The translations under genes and the position numbers were made by a program. Shown one piece after another: positions 1 through 5,949 of a stretch of DNA of 5,949 nt. The DNA is taken from positions 1-5,949 of the forward strand of contig JAGQVC010000120.1 of the NCBI GenBank assembly GCA_020438185.1, in the 5' to 3' direction. This stretch comes from Bacteroidota bacterium. Lineage in GTDB: Bacteria > Bacteroidota > Bacteroidia > M30B66. Below the pieces are notes generated by a model. It did not search any database. It saw only the letters and a list, made by a program, of their open reading frames with translations, and was not told where the DNA came from. Numbering within the stretch: position 1 is the first letter of the stretch; the number at the start of each line of letters is the position of its first letter.

Positions 1-1
1 A

Positions 2-58
2 AATAATTCTATCGAGAATCCTGATTTTGAGGAATTCAAACCAGAAAACTCAGCCTGA
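2..58 (+). CDS. C-terminal tail of a plus-strand gene cut by the left edge (tentative)
   Basis: One plus-strand frame is open from the left edge to a TGA at 56-58 and would encode 18 residues (NNSIENPDFEEFKPENSA). The composition is hydrophilic and acidic, as is common for protein C-termini. The stop lies eight bases before a strong hairpin, and the next gene runs toward it, so a convergent gene end fits the layout. An 18-codon open stretch can also arise by chance, and another plus-strand frame is open here too. No family can be named from so few residues. Confidence 0.45.
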   Translation, partial: NNSIENPDFEEFKPENSA

Positions 59-66
59 ACATAAAA

Positions 67-97
67 GGGGTGTGTCTGAGAAAATCAAACACACCCC
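67..97 (-). terminator. Rho-independent terminator of the T9SS repeat protein gene
   Basis: A perfect 9-bp stem pairs GGGGTGTGT (67-75) with ACACACCCC (89-97). After one mismatch it continues with TGA/TCA, leaving a five-base loop. Read on the minus strand, it begins 22 bases past the stop of the 120-1796 gene and is followed by TTTTAT, a short but adequate U tract. On the plus strand the stem is followed by GAACCAATTC with no U tract, so it should work mainly for the minus-strand gene. It may also mark the end of the gene tail at 2-58. Confidence 0.75.
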
Positions 98-119
98 GAA
101 CCAATTCATTCTCTTCTGT

Positions 120-1796
120 TTATTGCACGACTAAAGGGAAACTTAGCAATTCACTTTCAAGTCGAACAGTTAAAGTATAAAACCCGGCAGGTACTTCAGA
201 CATTGAAATACTTATTTTACAATTTCCTTTATCAAAGCTGCCGTGGCTTATGGCAGGAAGTACAGATCGTCCGGCCAAATCAAAAACTTCCGTCTGCAAA
301 TTTGATTTTGCAGGTAAGCTCAATTCAATGGTAATCTGATTTCCTGAAAGGACCGGATTAGGATACAGCCTGGCATCGTTACGATGAACCAAATTCAAAT
401 CTTCATTTGTAGTTGGAATTCCTTTTTCAATATAAAACGGTTCTCTGCCTGTTGCAGGAGTTGTTGCAGCAAAATAGATACGTGTTCTAAATTCAAAGAA
501 TTCCCCGGGATTTGCTCCTTCAGTTCCAGGAACGTGGTCGCTTACCAATTCTGTTCCTGCCGCTGTTCCATCCGATTTAAAAAGCTCGTAAACAAACTCA
601 CCTGCGGCATTAATGCCGTCAGCTCCGGCAAAGTAAACCACAGAATCCATACATACATAAAAACTGCCTCCAACCGTGCCGGTGCCAAAAACTCCGTCAT
701 TCTCGCCCGGATATAAATCAGTAATCATCACCGTTCCCTCAAGGGTTCCGTCAGATCTCCAAAGCTCTCTTCCTGAATCATTTACAGCATTAAAAATAAC
801 TTCACCATCCCCAAATGGCATCAATGCCCTCGGGAAAATATCATTCTCATTGAAGTCAAGGTGAGTCGGTTCTCCTGTGTGGTTGTAAACAAACAGATCA
901 TAACCAGCTACATCATCACCCTCGGCTACATAATACAAGGTTCCGTCCGAATCAACAAAATCTCTTGGGTTACTTGAATCCGTGGTTCCGTCACCTTCAC
1001 CAATCAACTCCACGTTGCCCTGCATGCCGTTTGTTCGGCGCACCTCGTTTCCGGAGCCTTCTTCAAGACCGGAGAAGTAGATGTAACCACCGGAGCTTGT
1101 AAAATACATAGGAAATGAATCGTCCAGACCTGCATTCAAATCTACAATCATATAAGTTCCCGAAGCTGAGCCATCGCTTCTCCAGGGTTCAATTCCTTCT
1201 TCCTCGGTGTAAGCGGCAAAGTAAGCTATGTCATCAACAACAGCAAGCTCACCGGCATAACCGCTTTCCGAACCGGTTGCAATATCCATTACCATGTAAG
1301 TGCCTTCAACCGTGCCGTTACTCCGCCAAAGCTCATATCCATTATCTATAGTATGACCACCGAAGAAAAACAAACTGTCGCCTGCAACTATGTCTGTTAT
1401 CCCCAAAGAAAGTCCTGAAGGGTCTAAATCGAAAAAGAATCCGGTGCCGGCAACAGTACCATCTGAAACGTACAGCGATGCACAGCTGTCTGCACTTAAG
1501 GTGATATCGCAACCACCAAAAAAGGCACGATTACCTAATCTGATTATATCTGTATCAATTAGATACGAGCCTAAGCCGATTGTTCCGGCTTCCGTTCCAT
1601 CACTGGCAAAAAGGTAATTGACCTGAATCAGATTGGTTGCTTCAAATATAAAAAGCGCATCAGACACCGCACACCAGTTAGATGGAGAAGAACTGCCATT
1701 TGCTGGCGTTGTTTCAATGTCCTTTAGAAGTGTTTGTGCCTGAATGGCACCTAATGCAAGCTGCAATACAAGAATGAGAAGTAGTTTTGTTTTCAA
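120..1796 (-). CDS. Secreted ELWRSDGT-repeat protein with T9SS type A C-terminal sorting domain
   Basis: The product is a 558-residue exported protein. Residues 1-20 form a Sec signal peptide: KTK, then a Leu-rich core, with probable cleavage after AIQA. Residues 61-462 carry about nine repeats on a period near 48 residues. Clear copies are at 61 (LFASDGTEAGT), 108, 155 (ELWRSNGTVEGT), 203, 344 (ELWRSDGTLEGT) and 404; those at 251, 300 and 452 are degenerate. This matches the ELWxxDGT repeat family, whose blade-like spacing suggests a beta-propeller (inference). Residues 473-558 resemble a T9SS type A sorting domain, with LYPNP near its start and a GFYTLTV-like strand near the end. It should therefore cross the outer membrane by T9SS and be attached or released. 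The start is a TTG at 1796; an in-frame stop lies 18 bases upstream with no ATG between, and the TTG places the signal peptide correctly. The ligand or substrate is unknown, and I see no catalytic motif. Confidence 0.9.
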   Translation of the reverse strand: MKTKLLLILVLQLALGAIQAQTLLKDIETTPANGSSSPSNWCAVSDALFIFEATNLIQVNYLFASDGTEAGTIGLGSYLIDTDIIRLGNRAFFGGCDITLSADSCASLYVSDGTVAGTGFFFDLDPSGLSLGITDIVAGDSLFFFGGHTIDNGYELWRSNGTVEGTYMVMDIATGSESGYAGELAVVDDIAYFAAYTEEEGIEPWRSDGSASGTYMIVDLNAGLDDSFPMYFTSSGGYIYFSGLEEGSGNEVRRTNGMQGNVELIGEGDGTTDSSNPRDFVDSDGTLYYVAEGDDVAGYDLFVYNHTGEPTHLDFNENDIFPRALMPFGDGEVIFNAVNDSGRELWRSDGTLEGTVMITDLYPGENDGVFGTGTVGGSFYVCMDSVVYFAGADGINAAGEFVYELFKSDGTAAGTELVSDHVPGTEGANPGEFFEFRTRIYFAATTPATGREPFYIEKGIPTTNEDLNLVHRNDARLYPNPVLSGNQITIELSLPAKSNLQTEVFDLAGRSVLPAISHGSFDKGNCKISISMSEVPAGFYTLTVRLESELLSFPLVVQ

Positions 1797-1943
1797 ATTA
1801 TTGGGATTTATTGGTTAAGGAAAGAATTGTAAAGTATTTTTTATCCGCTAATAGTTCCAGCAACCATAAAAACCAGGCTGAAAACCTTGCAGGAATTAAG
1901 TTTCATCGAATAGGACAATAAAAATGACGTGGGTGCCAACCTT

Positions 1944-1975
1944 CAAAGCTAACAATTCTTTTCATATATTTTAAA
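1944..1975 (-). promoter_or_regulatory. Candidate Bacteroidota promoter for the T9SS repeat protein gene
   Basis: On the minus strand, TAGCTTTG (1951 to 1944) matches the Bacteroidota -7 box TAnnTTTG exactly. TTTA (1975 to 1972) lies 20 bases upstream and matches three of four bases of the -33 box TTTG. Transcription would start near 1937, giving a leader of about 140 bases before the TTG start. A weaker box with one mismatch, TATGGTTG (1868 to 1861), lies closer to the gene and is an alternative. Confidence 0.45.
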
Positions 1976-1982
1976 TACTATT

Positions 1983-1999
1983 TGTGTCATGATAACACA
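1983..1999. promoter_or_regulatory. 17-bp imperfect dyad, possible operator
   Basis: TGTGTCATGATAACACA is symmetric about G1991: seven of its eight base pairs match, with outer arms TGTGT and ACACA. It sits just upstream of the -33 element of the candidate minus-strand promoter, centred about 54 bases before the predicted start site, a typical place for an activator. The arms recall CRP/FNR-type sites (TGTGA with six bases between), but the spacing is one base longer. No regulator can be assigned. Confidence 0.3.
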
Positions 2000-2136
2000 T
2001 TGAACTATTTTTAAGTTGGAAAAATGACGGTCTGAAATTTAGTTCTGAAGCGACTCATAAGCTTAAAACCAGGCTAAACAATTTATTTCTTATTAAAATC
2101 AGGAAGCGTCAATGTTCTCCTGAACTTACTCCTTTT

Positions 2137-2144
2137 TACCTTTG
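2137..2144 (+). promoter_or_regulatory. Candidate Bacteroidota -7 promoter box for hemH
   Basis: TACCTTTG matches the Bacteroidota -7 consensus TAnnTTTG exactly and lies 33 bases before the hemH ATG. Transcription would start near 2150 with a short, AT-rich leader. The -33 element is poor: only TGTTC (2113-2117) lies at about the right distance. Confidence 0.5.
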
Positions 2145-2177
2145 GCCGGCAATTAATATAATATTGCCATTCATTTC

Positions 2178-3206
2178 ATGCAATTCAACAAAACCGGCGT
2201 TTTATTACTTCAACTGGGTACTCCCGACAGCCCCACAACCGCTGATGTACGCAAATACCTGAGGCAATTTCTGATGGATGCGCGTGTAATTGATATACCA
2301 TACATCCAGCGACAGCTGCTGGTAAACGGAATTATTGCCAATTTCAGGGCACCAAAATCTGCCAAACTTTACAGGGAAATCTGGACAGCGCAAGGCTCGC
2401 CCCTGCTCATTTATGGCAATGCATTAAAGAATAAACTGCAAGCTGCGCTTGGAAGCCAATTTGTGGTCGAACTGGGAATGAGGTACCAGTCGCCCGACAT
2501 GGGCATTGCCCTCGAGAAATTCCGCTCCTTAAAAGTAAACGAGCTCATTCTGCTGCCTTTATACCCGCAGTTCGCATCTTCGAGTACCGGCAGTTCATTG
2601 CAAAAAGCGTTTGAAACCATTTCTGCCTGGGAAGTGATTCCCGAAATTCATGCAATATCTTCCTATTTCAATCACGAAGAATTCATCCGCCTTTGGGCGG
2701 AAAAAGGAAAAAAATTTATTGAAAATGAATACGATACGGTGCTTTTTACCTTTCATGGGGTACCCTGGAGGCACGTAAGAAAAACAGGTTGCGGCGCTGC
2801 ATGCATGGAGGGTCCGAAAGAATGCCCCGAAATAAACACCGATAATCATGTGTGCTATCGCGCCCAGTGTTTTGCTACTGCCCGTTCAATTTCGACAAAA
2901 CTTGGCCTGCCGGCCGATAAGGTTAAAATCTCCTTTCAGTCACGATTGGGCTCCGACCCCTGGCTAACACCTTATACCGACGCCACGCTGATTGAACTTG
3001 CCAAATCGGGCAGGAAACGAATTGTCGTGTTTTCGCCCTCATTTACAGCCGATTGCCTCGAAACAATTCATGAAGTTGGCACTGAGTATTTCGAGTTGTT
3101 CAGGGAACATGGTGGCGAAAAGCTGGATCTGGTTCCCAGCATGAACGACGACGCTGCCTGGGTTGAATTCCTGAAAAGCCAGGTTCTGAAGAGAACCACT
3201 CATTAA
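2178..3206 (+). CDS. hemH: Ferrochelatase with an internal cysteine cluster
   Basis: The product is ferrochelatase, 342 residues, a normal length for bacteria. It inserts Fe(II) into protoporphyrin IX, the last step of protoporphyrin-dependent haem synthesis, in the cytoplasm or at the inner membrane. The family start GVLLLQLGTPDSP is at residues 7-19. LLPLYPQFASSSTGS (125-139) is the conserved central strand and loop. The catalytic His is H193 in FTFHGVP, and the catalytic Glu is E295 in ADCLETIHE. Between them lie five cysteines: C205, C209, C216, C226 and C231. This fits bacterial ferrochelatases that bind a [2Fe-2S] cluster through internal cysteines rather than a C-terminal extension; which four are ligands is inferred, and C231 may be a more general position. 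The ATG at 2178 gives the standard N-terminus and has no Shine-Dalgarno sequence, as is usual in Bacteroidota. The next gene starts 84 bases downstream. No other haem gene is in the window. Confidence 0.96.
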   Translation: MQFNKTGVLLLQLGTPDSPTTADVRKYLRQFLMDARVIDIPYIQRQLLVNGIIANFRAPKSAKLYREIWTAQGSPLLIYGNALKNKLQAALGSQFVVELGMRYQSPDMGIALEKFRSLKVNELILLPLYPQFASSSTGSSLQKAFETISAWEVIPEIHAISSYFNHEEFIRLWAEKGKKFIENEYDTVLFTFHGVPWRHVRKTGCGAACMEGPKECPEINTDNHVCYRAQCFATARSISTKLGLPADKVKISFQSRLGSDPWLTPYTDATLIELAKSGRKRIVVFSPSFTADCLETIHEVGTEYFELFREHGGEKLDLVPSMNDDAAWVEFLKSQVLKRTTH

Positions 3207-3216
3207 TGGAGTTGCC

Positions 3217-3248
3217 TTGTTCATATTTCTGTTGAAGATTTAGATTTG
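3217..3248 (+). promoter_or_regulatory. Candidate Bacteroidota promoter for the O-antigen-ligase-family gene
   Basis: TAGATTTG (3241-3248) matches the -7 consensus TAnnTTTG exactly. TTG (3217-3219), 21 bases upstream, fits the -33 element. Transcription would start near 3255, about 36 bases before the ATG at 3291. The gene could therefore be transcribed separately from hemH. I see no terminator in the 84-bp gap, so readthrough from hemH remains possible. Confidence 0.5.
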
Positions 3249-3290
3249 CACCCGAATACCTAATCAAACATTCAGGCGTTAAGCCATCGC

Positions 3291-4871
3291 ATGCTGCCCA
3301 AAAAGCTACGCTTTCTTCATCCGTATCTCCATTTTACCGGCCTGTTGCTCATGGTTGCAGGACTTCCCTTTGCCAAGATTCTGATGAGTCTTTCGCAGTT
3401 TTTTATTGGTGGAAACTGGATACTGGAAGGAAATTTCAGAGAAAAATGGCAACGCCTGAAATCAAACCCCAAAGCCTGGATGCTCATGGGAATTTTTCTG
3501 ATGCTTCTGCCGGGGCTCCTCTATTCGGAGGATTTACCCAATGCCATGAAGCAGCTCAGAATTAACCTTCCTTTGTTTATTTTTCCTTTTGTGCTGGGCA
3601 GCACACAGCCACTGAAGAAATCCTGGTACCACCTGCTTATCAGGCTGTTCATTTTGTCGGTAACCCTTGCCACCATTGCTTGTTCGGTGTGGGGTCTCAG
3701 CCGCTGGCTGAATGCCGAATTCAGCGACATCCGTAAAATATCGATTTTCATTTCCCATATCCGCTTCGCTTTGCTTATAAGCCTGGCTATATTACTGGGT
3801 TTCTGGATCTTACTTTACAAACCTTACCGCTTTTTCAAGGGCGAAAGATTCCTGTTACTCGCAGCCATGATCTGGATGTTTGCGTTCCTGTTCATCCTCC
3901 AATCAATCTCGGGAATCGTTATCATTACAGTGGTTTCAACGGTTTGGATAATTAGTCTGGTTCTAAAAAAGTGGAGCCGCCGGGGAATTATTGCTTTTAC
4001 CGCAAGTCTGGCTTTGCTCATTGCTTTTGTGGGTTTTTCGGCCTACAAGGCATACCATGATTTTTTCACGCCTGCCGAAATATACAAGCACAAGCTGCCT
4101 GAAAAAACAGCGCTCGGCAACCCTTACACCCACGACCTCACTGTAATTGAAAACGGACATTACGTTTACAGTTTCCTCAACCGGCGGGAGCTGGTTATGG
4201 CTAGGCGCAAGCGAAGCGATTATTCAATCGACAGTCTCGATGGAAAAGGGAACCTTACCTACGCAACATTAGTCCGTTTTCTAAATTCGAAAGGACTTAC
4301 AAAAGACGACTCGGGCGTTAATGCGCTAACAGAGAAGGAGATACATTATATCACAAAAGGAATTGCGAATGTAAATTACACCGGACTCTGGGGCGTGCGC
4401 ATGCGGTTTTACCAATTGCTCTGGGAGCTTGGTTATTTAAAGCGCGGAAGCACCGAAGGCACGGGACATACAGTGGTAATGAAGCTGGAATTTCTCCGAA
4501 ATGCCGTCATGATAATCGGCGAGCATCCGATTCTGGGCGTTGGAATCGGGGACGTAAAAAACACGTTTATAGAGCATTACGAGCGAATAAATAGTTGGCT
4601 GGCACCCAAATGGCGTATGACCTGCCACAATCAGTATTTGTATATCGGCGTGGCCGCCGGAATTCCGGGTATGTTGCTGTTTTTATTCCTGTTTTTCGCT
4701 CCGCTTCGCGGCGAAAGATACATACCACTTCTGGTATTCGCAGCCATTGCAGCCATTTCGATGCTTCCTGAAGATACTTTAACCACGCAGGAAGGTGTTT
4801 CATTTGTCGCCTTCTTTTATTCCTTCTTCCTTTTTTCGCGAGGCAGAGGCGATTCATCAGGTTCTTCCTGA
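3291..4871 (+). CDS. O-antigen ligase/polymerase-family membrane protein (Wzy_C/WaaL-like)
   Basis: The product is a 526-residue polytopic inner-membrane protein. About eight hydrophobic segments lie between residues 14 and 251, followed by a long hydrophilic loop (about 252-445) and three more (about 449-470, 476-492 and 502-516). That layout, with GEHPILGVGIGD (410-421) and CHNQYLYIGVAAGIPG (445-460) around the loop's end, is typical of the Wzy_C family: WaaL ligases, which move O-antigen from undecaprenyl-PP to lipid A-core, and Wzy polymerases. H446 is the likely equivalent of the functional WaaL loop His, and R158 (SHIRF) may be an essential Arg; both are inferred by position. The loop stretch with TLVRFLNSKGLTKDD (326-340) resembles a block I recall from Bacteroidota members. 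Ligase and polymerase cannot be told apart by sequence alone. No glycosyltransferase or other glycan gene is adjacent. The ATG at 3291 follows an in-frame TAA (3261). The 3' end overlaps rsmI. Confidence 0.85.
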   Translation: MLPKKLRFLHPYLHFTGLLLMVAGLPFAKILMSLSQFFIGGNWILEGNFREKWQRLKSNPKAWMLMGIFLMLLPGLLYSEDLPNAMKQLRINLPLFIFPFVLGSTQPLKKSWYHLLIRLFILSVTLATIACSVWGLSRWLNAEFSDIRKISIFISHIRFALLISLAILLGFWILLYKPYRFFKGERFLLLAAMIWMFAFLFILQSISGIVIITVVSTVWIISLVLKKWSRRGIIAFTASLALLIAFVGFSAYKAYHDFFTPAEIYKHKLPEKTALGNPYTHDLTVIENGHYVYSFLNRRELVMARRKRSDYSIDSLDGKGNLTYATLVRFLNSKGLTKDDSGVNALTEKEIHYITKGIANVNYTGLWGVRMRFYQLLWELGYLKRGSTEGTGHTVVMKLEFLRNAVMIIGEHPILGVGIGDVKNTFIEHYERINSWLAPKWRMTCHNQYLYIGVAAGIPGMLLFLFLFFAPLRGERYIPLLVFAAIAAISMLPEDTLTTQEGVSFVAFFYSFFLFSRGRGDSSGSS

Positions 4872-5554
4872 GCATCTCTGGTTTTTCCTGCACCTTCAAT
4901 AACCAGCACAATTTCGCCTTTCGGCGGATGTTTACTGAAATGTGAAATCAATCCACCGAAGGTGTTTCGCTGAACCTCTTCAAACTTTTTGGAAATCTCC
5001 CTTACAACGGCGGCTTTGCGCTCAGCACCCATTACTTCTGCGGCCTGTTCAAGCGTTTTCAACAGCCGGTGAGGCGATTCATACAAAACAATCGTGCGCT
5101 CTTCATCACAAAGCTTGCGCAGTCTGGTTTGCCGCCCTTTTTTATGTGGTAAAAATCCTTCGAAGCAAAACTGGTCGGTCGGGAAACCTGAAACCACCAG
5201 CGCCGGAATCAGCGCTACCGGGCCCGGCAGGCATTCAACCTGAATTCCACGCCTGATGCATTCGCGAACCAACAAGTATCCGGGATCCGAAATTCCGGGT
5301 GTTCCGGCATCGGTAACAAGCCCCACCTGATTGAGCTCTTCAATTTGATTAGCAATGCTTTCAAGTGCCTTATGTTCGTTGCGTATGTGAAAAGCACGCA
5401 TTGGACGGGAAATTTCCAGATGCCTTAGTAAATTTCCTGAAGTCCGGGTATCTTCCGCCAGAATAAGGTCGCAGGCTTGCAGCTCACGTATTGCACGCAG
5501 GGTTATATCTTCCAGATTTCCCACGGGAGTGGGAATGAGCAGCAATTTGCCCAT
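4817..5554 (-). CDS. rsmI: 16S rRNA (cytidine(1402)-2'-O)-methyltransferase RsmI
   Basis: The product is a cytoplasmic SAM-dependent enzyme that methylates the 2'-OH of C1402 in 16S rRNA, at the decoding centre. It has 245 residues and belongs to the tetrapyrrole methylase fold family. Motifs appear in order: IPTPVGNLEDIT (7-18), AEDTRTSGNLL (33-43), TDAGTPGISDPG (81-92), LPGPVALIPAL (109-119), GFLPHKKGRQTR (133-144), ESPHRL (159-164), REISKKFEE (185-193) and the terminal strand GEIVLVIEG (213-221). It lacks the extra C-terminal domain of longer proteobacterial versions. The last 20 or so residues are a charged tail beyond the fold. The ATG at 5554 gives the classic MGKLLLIPTP start. It lies two bases after the stop of the upstream gene, so co-transcription and translational coupling are likely. 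The tail overlaps the convergent ligase-family gene by 55 bp. Confidence 0.96.
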   Translation of the reverse strand: MGKLLLIPTPVGNLEDITLRAIRELQACDLILAEDTRTSGNLLRHLEISRPMRAFHIRNEHKALESIANQIEELNQVGLVTDAGTPGISDPGYLLVRECIRRGIQVECLPGPVALIPALVVSGFPTDQFCFEGFLPHKKGRQTRLRKLCDEERTIVLYESPHRLLKTLEQAAEVMGAERKAAVVREISKKFEEVQRNTFGGLISHFSKHPPKGEIVLVIEGAGKTRDAQEEPDESPLPREKRKKE

Positions 5555-5556
5555 GG

Positions 5557-5949
5557 CTAAGATGAAGCGTTATGCAGGTAACGACGGTTTAGCAAGTCGG
5601 CCAGGCCGGTAAATGATTTTGAATCCGGATCCCAACCGTATTTAAGCTTCAAATCCTGAAAATAATCTTCGGCCTCTTCGTAATTATCAAAGTTGTTCAG
5701 CTTATCCAAAGCCTCATTGTAGTCGTTGATATTATTCTTGAAGAGATCTTTCAGATATATGAACTTTTCGTTGATCCCAATTGCCGATTTGATATTGGAA
5801 ATTGGCTGACGGCTGGCTTGTGTGGCAACAGTCTTTTCTCCCGGTTTTGCAATTTTATCGTAAAGCGAAGCTGCCTTATCGAACAAGCTTTCTTTTTTAG
5901 GTTGCTCTGTTCCGGCGGGTTCCGACTTAAATTCAATTTTCCGAACAGT
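5557..5949 (-). CDS. Hypothetical protein, 5' end beyond the right edge
   Basis: The frame is open from the right edge to a TAG at 5557-5559, giving 130 visible residues. An in-frame TTG at 5886 is not needed as a start because the frame continues upstream with no stop. Residues 1-45 are polar, Lys/Glu/Ala-rich and probably a linker. The C-terminal 80 or so form a helical, charged domain: PISNIKSAIGINEKFIYLKD, then a Tyr/Asn/Asp-rich segment (NDYNEALDKLNN), then KYGWDPDS and a short end with LLNRRYL. The block with SAIGINEKF resembles conserved hypothetical proteins that I recall from Bacteroidota; no function is known to me. The visible part has no membrane segment or catalytic motif. It lies two bases upstream of rsmI and is probably in the same operon. 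Confidence 0.8.
   Translation of the reverse strand, partial: TVRKIEFKSEPAGTEQPKKESLFDKAASLYDKIAKPGEKTVATQASRQPISNIKSAIGINEKFIYLKDLFKNNINDYNEALDKLNNFDNYEEAEDYFQDLKLKYGWDPDSKSFTGLADLLNRRYLHNASS

Larger units (their letters stand above)
1869..2075. repeat. Two nested pairs of short direct repeats
   Basis: AAAACCAGGCT occurs at 1869-1879 and again at 2065-2075. AAAAATGACG occurs at 1920-1929 and 2020-2029, exactly 100 bases apart. Both pairs are direct and nested around nearly the same midpoint (about 1972-1975). They could be decayed duplication remnants or regulatory sites. In an AT-rich region matches of 10-11 bases can also be chance. Confidence 0.3.
1797..2177. other. AT-rich divergent intergenic region
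   Basis: These 381 bases separate the start codons of the minus-strand T9SS gene and plus-strand hemH. I found no convincing gene: the longest plus-strand reading from an ATG (1924) is 16 codons. No tRNA-like or strong terminator-like fold was apparent by eye. The region holds candidate promoters for both neighbours, a 17-bp dyad at 1983-1999 and two pairs of short direct repeats, listed separately. Confidence 0.7.

Noticed and set aside
384..716. Plus-strand 110-codon reading frame inside the T9SS repeat gene
   Set aside because: It is antisense to the repeat region, has a Cys/Ser-rich composition unlike a real protein, and the minus-strand frame has a signal peptide, repeats and sorting domain.
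1924..1974. Possible 16-codon small ORF from ATG 1924 in the intergenic region
   Set aside because: It is very short, has no supporting features and overlaps the candidate minus-strand promoter.
3201..3208. Palindrome CATTAATG at the hemH stop, considered as a terminator stem
   Set aside because: The eight-base palindrome leaves no loop, flanking bases do not extend the pairing, and no T run follows.
4694..4716. Hairpin TTTCGC...GCGAAA inside the ligase-family gene, considered as the rsmI terminator
   Set aside because: There is no U tract on either strand after the stem, it lies about 100 bases past the rsmI stop, and the stem is interrupted by a two-base bulge.
4567..4911. Minus-strand 114-codon frame spanning the ligase/rsmI junction
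   Set aside because: It lies in another frame over two well-supported genes, is rich in Arg/Lys/Trp and shows no family motif.
4942..5256. Plus-strand 104-codon frame within rsmI
   Set aside because: It is antisense to conserved RsmI motifs and its composition is arbitrary; a shadow of the real gene.

Overview
The window looks like an ordinary chromosomal segment of a member of the phylum Bacteroidota. The evidence is a secreted protein with a type IX secretion (T9SS) C-terminal sorting domain, exact matches to the Bacteroidota promoter box TAnnTTTG upstream of three genes, no Shine-Dalgarno sequences before the starts, and a Bacteroidota-type O-antigen-ligase-family protein. I cannot resolve genus or family. 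I see no mobile element, CRISPR array, tRNA or rRNA.

Layout, left to right. The first 58 bases probably hold the last 18 codons of a plus-strand gene. A strong hairpin (67-97) separates it from a minus-strand gene (120-1796). That gene encodes a secreted protein of about nine ELWRSDGT-type repeats plus a T9SS sorting domain. A 381-bp AT-rich divergent intergenic region (1797-2177) follows, with candidate promoters in both directions, a 17-bp dyad and two short direct repeats. Then come hemH (ferrochelatase, 2178-3206, +) and, after an 84-bp gap with its own candidate promoter, an O-antigen ligase/polymerase-family membrane protein (3291-4871, +). Its 3' end overlaps by 55 bp the tail of the convergent gene rsmI (4817-5554, -), the 16S rRNA ribose methyltransferase. 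Two bases upstream of rsmI, on the same strand, ends a hypothetical gene (5557 to beyond the right edge) that probably shares its transcript.

The genes do not form one pathway. hemH makes haem, the ligase-family protein works on cell-surface glycans, the repeat protein is exported to the surface or medium, and rsmI modifies the ribosome. I found no convincing new multi-gene system. The points most worth a second look are the five-cysteine cluster inside the ferrochelatase, which suggests an internal [2Fe-2S] centre; the antisense overlap in which the charged RsmI tail is the complement of the ligase's last membrane helix; the regular nine-unit repeat architecture of the T9SS protein; and the dyad next to that gene's promoter.
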